The translations under genes were made by a program, and so were the position numbers. Under the pieces are notes generated by a model that saw nothing but the letters and a program-made list of their open reading frames with translations, ran no database searches and was not told the origin of the DNA. From Phytophthora colocasiae (taxonomy: Eukaryota; Oomycota; Peronosporomycetes; Peronosporales; Peronosporaceae), in assembly GCA_018806915.1 (NCBI GenBank), contig JAGKQI010000105.1, forward strand, positions 1,550,001 through 1,614,000: 64,000 bases of DNA. The letters are read 5' to 3'. Numbering within the stretch: position 1 is the first letter of the stretch; each line of letters opens with the position of its first letter. Below, one piece after another: positions 59,670-64,000 of this stretch.

Positions 59670-60556
59670 GTAACTTCTTTCCCCGTGTCCCCAACCTGCT
59701 TCACGTCGGGCAGATCAAGTGGAGGCCAGCACTGCGCTGTGTGGTCTCGCCGGGTTCTTGTCTTATCGCGTACACTTCAACGTCAATAACACTCGTCGGG
59801 CTCAGCTCACCTGCGCCGGAACGTCGCCGTCCCTATTTGTATTCACTCTCAACAAGGTAAAATAAAGAACACGACTTGCTCTCTACTCTACTTCTCAACT
59901 AGTCTTCCGTCCAAACAACCGTCGACACTAACAATTGCCCTTGGATCCCGTCCTAAACGTTGAGGAATCTCGACTAATGACCCGTTCCCGATGGCCCGTC
60001 GTCGGTCCGGTCCTCCACCGTCCAGTACCGCCCAAAACCCAACTGCAGTCCCTTCAATCGCTCGTCCTTCCAACTCCTCTCGGTCGCCGTCCAGAGTCTC
60101 CACTACGCTCTGTCCGTCGAAGTCGTTCGTCTCTCAGTCGCCGTCCAGAACACCACCTGTGCTCCGTCCGTCGAAGTTCTCAACTCGGTCGCCGTCCAGA
60201 ACACCAACTGTGCTCCGTCCGTCGAAGTTCTCAACTCGGTCGCCGTCCAGAACACCAACTGTGCTCCGTCTTTCCACTACTTGCTCTTTTCACAACTGAC
60301 AGTCTCTGCCTAGCCGTCGTAGTCGTCCGTTTCGCTCTCACACCGCTGCTCGCTAGCCTTGCGTCCCATGAGACGGCTGCTCCACTAAGTCGCAGTTGTT
60401 ACATGCTCGTTTCATTCCGGAGATTCCTTGCACTTCAACATCATTCGCCTAGCGATCTTCACCATCAAACCGTTGGCTCACACGTCCAGCATCCACATCA
60501 CGCCGCACGCCATCAACCGTCATCGCTTTGTCAATCAATAGGCTTGTCCTATTACA
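59669..60556 (-). repeat. 5' LTR (right copy) of young Gypsy element
   Basis: 888 bp, matching 50785-51672 with one difference seen. Flanked on the right by GCAC, the target duplication. As the 5' LTR of a minus-strand element it should hold the promoter. Confidence 0.93.
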
Positions 60557-60560
60557 GCAC

Positions 60561-60937
60561 AAAGGGGAGCTTGCTGCATGCATAGTGCACACTTTACGAG
60601 AAGTTGGTAGTACTGACAGAAGCATTGTAGTATCGTAACGCACCGAAACCAAGCCAGTGCCAACGTCTCTCTGTGAGAACACTCATTTCACGTGCACCCA
60701 GCTTCAGTCATGACCCTGGTAACTGCTGCCAATTCGAACGTTGTGGACGAAGAAAAAAAAAGCTCTGCAAGGTCGAGTGCGGATACTTTTCAGTTGAAGA
60801 GGAGAACCTTACCTTTTCGGTACAGTTCACTTATTTATGTTGTTGTAGAGTTTTGCCATGCATCTGCATAGGTTCCTCTTTTTCTCCATAGCCCAGACAA
60901 CATCTCAACGCACCTACTGTATAATACTGTAGTCTCG
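60561..60937. other. Intergenic region between Gypsy LTR and CCCH-SMR gene
   Basis: About 380 bp; no gene. Should carry the promoter of the plus-strand gene at 60938; no clear core promoter seen. Confidence 0.5.
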
Positions 60938-63099
60938 ATGCAACTGCTGGAAGCGTGGGCGACGGCGCGGCTGGAGGCGCTAGGCGTAGACGGCGTATTC
61001 GCGCCCTATATTGTAGGTATGTTGCCGTCTCACGGCGGTGACGACGACAACTTGGAGGACGCCAAGTTCAACATCCACCAGGTGCTTATGGGCTGGTTAG
61101 CGCCGGAAGACGAGGTGTGTAGCTCTTATTTAAGCATTTGATACCTAGAATTGACATGTTTATTTTGGTCTTTTCACCTAATTAGGAGCGTGCACAGGAG
61201 TTCGTGGACGAATTGGCCAAACTGGAGAATAACCCAGCACAGCTTACGGAAGCGGCTATGGCCTTAGCAGCTCAGAGCAATGGGGACAAACGGATTGAGG
61301 ATGATATTAACAGGATCCTGGCCCAGGACGAGGAGCTCAAGGCTTCGGCACCTACTTTTGTGCCCAAGAAGTTCCTATCACCAGTTGTGGCGGAATTCCA
61401 TCCGACAAACAGTCCCGAGGGATCGTTTAATGGGGGATTTGATCAGCTTCAAGCTACGTCACCACCTGCTTCCATGTCGTTGTCACACTTGAACAGTAGT
61501 GAAATGTATGAGGAAGAAGATGCAGAGGAGGAAGAAGAGGAGGAAGAGGACAATGCAGCGATGCAGAACGAAGACAACTTCTTCTGGTCCGTGGCCTACG
61601 AGGTACAGTGGAAGGACGACGCTGGGTTTTGTCGGAATGGAGACGCCGTTTTCTTCGTTTGTTTTTTTTTTTATATCAGTAGCTCAGGGACGTGAGAGAG
61701 AGAAGAGGATGCTAAGCTTGCTGTTTTTTTTGTATGGTGTCAATTCAGTTGGTGAGCCACTTGCAACTCAAGTTCCCGGACATCGACCCCAATCGACTGT
61801 GCGACCTCTTGCGGCTTGTAGGACTGGATGTGGACAAGGCCCACGCTGTGCTCAAGGTCACGATCGAGCGAGAATCCATTGGACCTGGACAGGTTTGCCG
61901 CCACTACTTACAGGGGGAATGCCGACGCGCGGACTGCATGGTGCGTCTGTCTTTTGCAAGATGAGACGGGAGAGTTGTGTCATGGATGCTCACAAGCCTT
62001 CGACTCCTCACGTTGGCTTGCCTGTGGCTGTAGTTCCTGCACGATACAGACAACATCACCTGTCGCTTTTGGCTTCGAGGCACGTGCTTGCAAGCGGAGC
62101 ATTGCGTCTTCGCACACGACTTCTGCGAATACTATGCGATGGACGACAACACTCTCGGCCGGCGCGACTACGACAGCGAAGATGAAATGGACCAGAACAG
62201 CGCGCCATTGGATATTCAAGCCGAGGACATGTTCCCATCGCTTCAAAGCGCTACATCAGCGCCACACTCACCACCGCCCCCGCAAGGGAGAGATGGCCCT
62301 GTGTTGACTGAAGTTCCCACTAACACGTACTCATTGATGGATGATTCAGTAGCGGATCTGTCCATGAACTTTGCTCGCGCTGTAGCACTGCAGCCCACGA
62401 CGGCCACTGCTACAATGGGTAACGGTGTCTATGGGATCGATTCATCTCGACGAAAACCACCTGTTCCTGCGCACCGCCCGCTGTATCACAAGGCAGGGAG
62501 CAACGAAGGATTTAGCACCAAGTGGGTGTCAACAGGCCAGAGTGTATCGACACAGTATCTGGACTTGCGTGAGCAGGCATACGAGATGGCTTGCGCTCGG
62601 AATAAGTGTTTTATGGGTGCTACGCAGGCTTATCGCAAGTACGAATCGCTATCTGCACCAAGCAAACTGGGAAGTGCTGATCTCACGTGTGTTATTTTGT
62701 GTTTGTAGTGGGAACAAGGCACTGGCAAAAGGACTGTCGAAACAAGGGCACGAGTACAACTCGAAGATGAAGAATTTCCATTTCCTGGCAGCGTCAGAGA
62801 TATTCGAGTCCCGTAATCCGCCCAGCCAATTGTACATGGATCGAATGATGGATCTACACGGTCTCCACGTTGCGGAGGCTGTCGAGTTCCTCACTCAGAT
62901 GCTACCCAAGCTCGCAGACGAGGGCGTGGACAGCATTTACTTGGTCACAGGCTCAGGACACCATTCAAAAGGCCCCGATGGCAACGCACGCTTGCTACCG
63001 GCAGTCGAACGGTTCCTGGGCAATGATGGTTACCAATACACACCTGTGGCGGACGGAGCTGGCTTTGTGGGGATGCTACTTGTGGACTTGCGGTGGTAA
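60938..63099 (+). CDS. CCDC43-like / CUE-like / CCCH / SMR-domain protein, 5 exons
   Basis: Exons 60938..61114, 61186..61602, 61749..61940, 62034..62638 and 62709..63099 give 593 aa; all introns are GT-AG. The N-terminal domain (LEAWATARLEALGVDGVFAP) resembles the PWI-like fold of CCDC43. An acidic stretch follows (EEEDAEEEEEEEED), then a CUE/UBA-like segment (LQLKFPDIDPNRLCDLLRLV). Next come two CCCH fingers, CRHYLQGECRRADCMFLH and CRFWLRGTCLQAEHCVFAH, the first of which spans an intron and supports that junction. The C-terminal SMR domain has DLHGLHVAEAVEFL and VTGSGHHSKG. SMR domains cut or bind RNA, and CCCH-SMR proteins act in RNA decay; the CCDC43-like module adds an unusual front end. 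Confidence 0.85.
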
Positions 63100-63270
63100 A
63101 ACTGTAAATCAAGCAAGCTGAAAATTGAGTCAAGTGTTTTGTGTTGCACCTACAGTAGGAAAACTTCTTGTGCGCATTGCTGTGTATTTACCACATCAAC
63201 TAAAGGCTGCATCCTCCTGCTCTTCAGATCTCAAGGAACAGCTTCATTAAAGTGGTTGCGTTTTTCTCTC

Positions 63271-64000
63271 TTAGTAGCCGCGCTCGTAGTCGTGCATCTC
63301 CTTGACGTCCTGGTGCACCACGTGCTTGAATCCTTCAGGCTTGAAGATGAACACATTGCAGAAACCACCACTGTAGGCGTCACGGTGCGTGGCGTGGTAA
63401 ATGGCGCGTTTGCCGAGTTCCACAGCCTCATCGTCCGTCAAGTCCCAACGCCAGTTGGTGTCCAAGACACCATAGGCGTAAGTCGATCCCGAGCCGACAC
63501 TGAACTTGGGAATGTCCTTGCTGGCCGGGATACGAGATCCCTCATCATCCACGTAGTACAGCACAGGCTCTCCATTGTCGTAGCCCATCATCATCATACC
63601 CAGTGACATACCGTAGCGCTTGTAGTAGTTGCACGTGTTGGCAATGAGCTTCGAAGCTGCACGCACCGAGATGCGGTGGCGGTTACGGAGCTCGTACATG
63701 CGGCACTGCACGGCCAAGTTACGCTGCCAGAACTGACAGTCAGCAGCACCACCGGCCAGCGTCGCTAGGATGTAATCATTGATGGGGTTAACCTTCTTGA
63801 CCTGTTGGGACGCAATGAACGGACCCATAGTAGACCGCGAGTCCACGGCCACGACGATGCCGCCGTTGTAGATGAAGGCCAGAGTGGTAGTTCCCTTCGC
63901 GAACTTCAGAGACTGCTCGTTGTCCTCCGTGTACTTGACCTTGAAGTGTTCGCGAGAGTAGGCGGCCGGGTCGGCCACAGGAGGGAGAAGGAAACCCGCG
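63271..64000 (-). CDS. PSMB5: 20S proteasome subunit beta-5 (5' end outside window)
   Basis: The frame is open to the right edge (LLPPVADPAAYSREHF... upstream of the first shown residues), so the start codon lies beyond 64000. The catalytic Thr1 follows the propeptide cleavage point in KGTTTLAFIYNGG. The S1-pocket and catalytic Lys33 region is VAVDSRSTMGPFIASQQVKK, and GSGSTYAYGVLD and SGGFCNVFIF are beta-5 signatures (chymotrypsin-like activity). Stop at 63271. No intron in the visible part. At least 35 propeptide residues are seen. Confidence 0.95.
   Translation of the reverse strand, partial: AGFLLPPVADPAAYSREHFKVKYTEDNEQSLKFAKGTTTLAFIYNGGIVVAVDSRSTMGPFIASQQVKKVNPINDYILATLAGGAADCQFWQRNLAVQCRMYELRNRHRISVRAASKLIANTCNYYKRYGMSLGMMMMGYDNGEPVLYYVDDEGSRIPASKDIPKFSVGSGSTYAYGVLDTNWRWDLTDDEAVELGKRAIYHATHRDAYSGGFCNVFIFKPEGFKHVVHQDVKEMHDYERGY

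Larger units (their letters stand above)
50785..60556 (-). mobile_element. Gypsy LTR retrotransposon, apparently intact and young
   Basis: 9.8 kb on the minus strand between two 888-bp LTRs that differ at one base seen by eye (51047 versus 59931). LTR ends TGTAA...TTACA; flanking GCAC at 50781-50784 and 60557-60560 is the target duplication (AGCAC if the shared A is counted). Three overlapping open frames, gag, pro and pol, fill the interior with no stop. The order RT, RNase H, integrase places it in Ty3/Gypsy. The primer site starts TGGTGGTCATAC directly inside the 5' LTR (right side). Near-identical LTRs and open frames suggest it may still be active. Confidence 0.95.

Noticed and set aside
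1..64000. tRNA, rRNA or CRISPR-like arrays
   Set aside because: No tRNA TPsiC-loop pattern in a cloverleaf context, no rRNA and no spaced direct repeats were recognised in reading; a tRNAscan or Infernal run would settle it.

Overview
The window is nuclear DNA of an oomycete, most likely Phytophthora or a close relative. The evidence is short GT-AG introns of about 50-105 bp, compact genes, copies of the oomycete core promoter (TCATT followed by CAWTTT), a broken Crinkler effector gene, oomycete-type hAT, Gypsy and Copia elements, and animal-like endomembrane and ciliary genes (HPS3, a Fuzzy-like gene). No species is assigned. All calls come from reading the sequence; no database search was run.

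Layout. (1) 1-17.4 kb is a cluster of five fermentative D-lactate dehydrogenase (LdhA-type) genes. One is a partial 3' end at the edge. One has three exons and a predicted mitochondrial presequence. Two are head-to-head copies that read as identical over 1,092 bp, and one is a diverged tandem copy. A Gypsy chromovirus (2339-8123) landed in the 3' flank of one inverted copy, and a Copia element (9383-14714) landed between the two. (2) 18-31 kb is a compact housekeeping block: a Fuzzy-like protein, a C9orf85/DUF2039 protein, a polytopic membrane protein, HPS3 (BLOC-2), a C2-like protein, an ankyrin-FYVE protein and a long-form KDEL-receptor-like protein. (3) 32.5-36.4 kb encodes a large Argonaute with a Gly/Arg-rich N-terminus. 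(4) 36.5-50.5 kb is a birth-and-death array of GH1 beta-glucosidases. Three are intact. One is split by a deleted hAT element. One has been cut up by two inverted hAT copies, with its middle piece flipped. A decayed Crinkler gene and duplicated tails of both families lie among them. (5) 50.8-60.6 kb is a young Gypsy element with three open frames (gag, pro, pol) on the minus strand. (6) 60.9-64 kb holds a CCDC43-like/CUE-like/CCCH/SMR gene and the proteasome beta-5 subunit, which runs off the edge.

How it fits together. The D-LDH genes would reduce pyruvate to D-lactate in the cytosol and, for the presequence copy, in mitochondria. The GH1 enzymes have a signal peptide, a luminal catalytic domain, one transmembrane helix and a short tail with YxxPhi or acidic-dileucine motifs. 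This suggests delivery to a lysosome- or vacuole-like compartment, the type of trafficking in which BLOC-2 (HPS3), FYVE proteins and KDEL receptors act. The strongest leads are a GGGAAAC slippery site with a possible pseudoknot at the gag/pro junction of the young Gypsy element, the target-site evidence for a hAT-mediated inversion inside a GH1 gene, and the non-TG/CA termini of the Copia LTRs.
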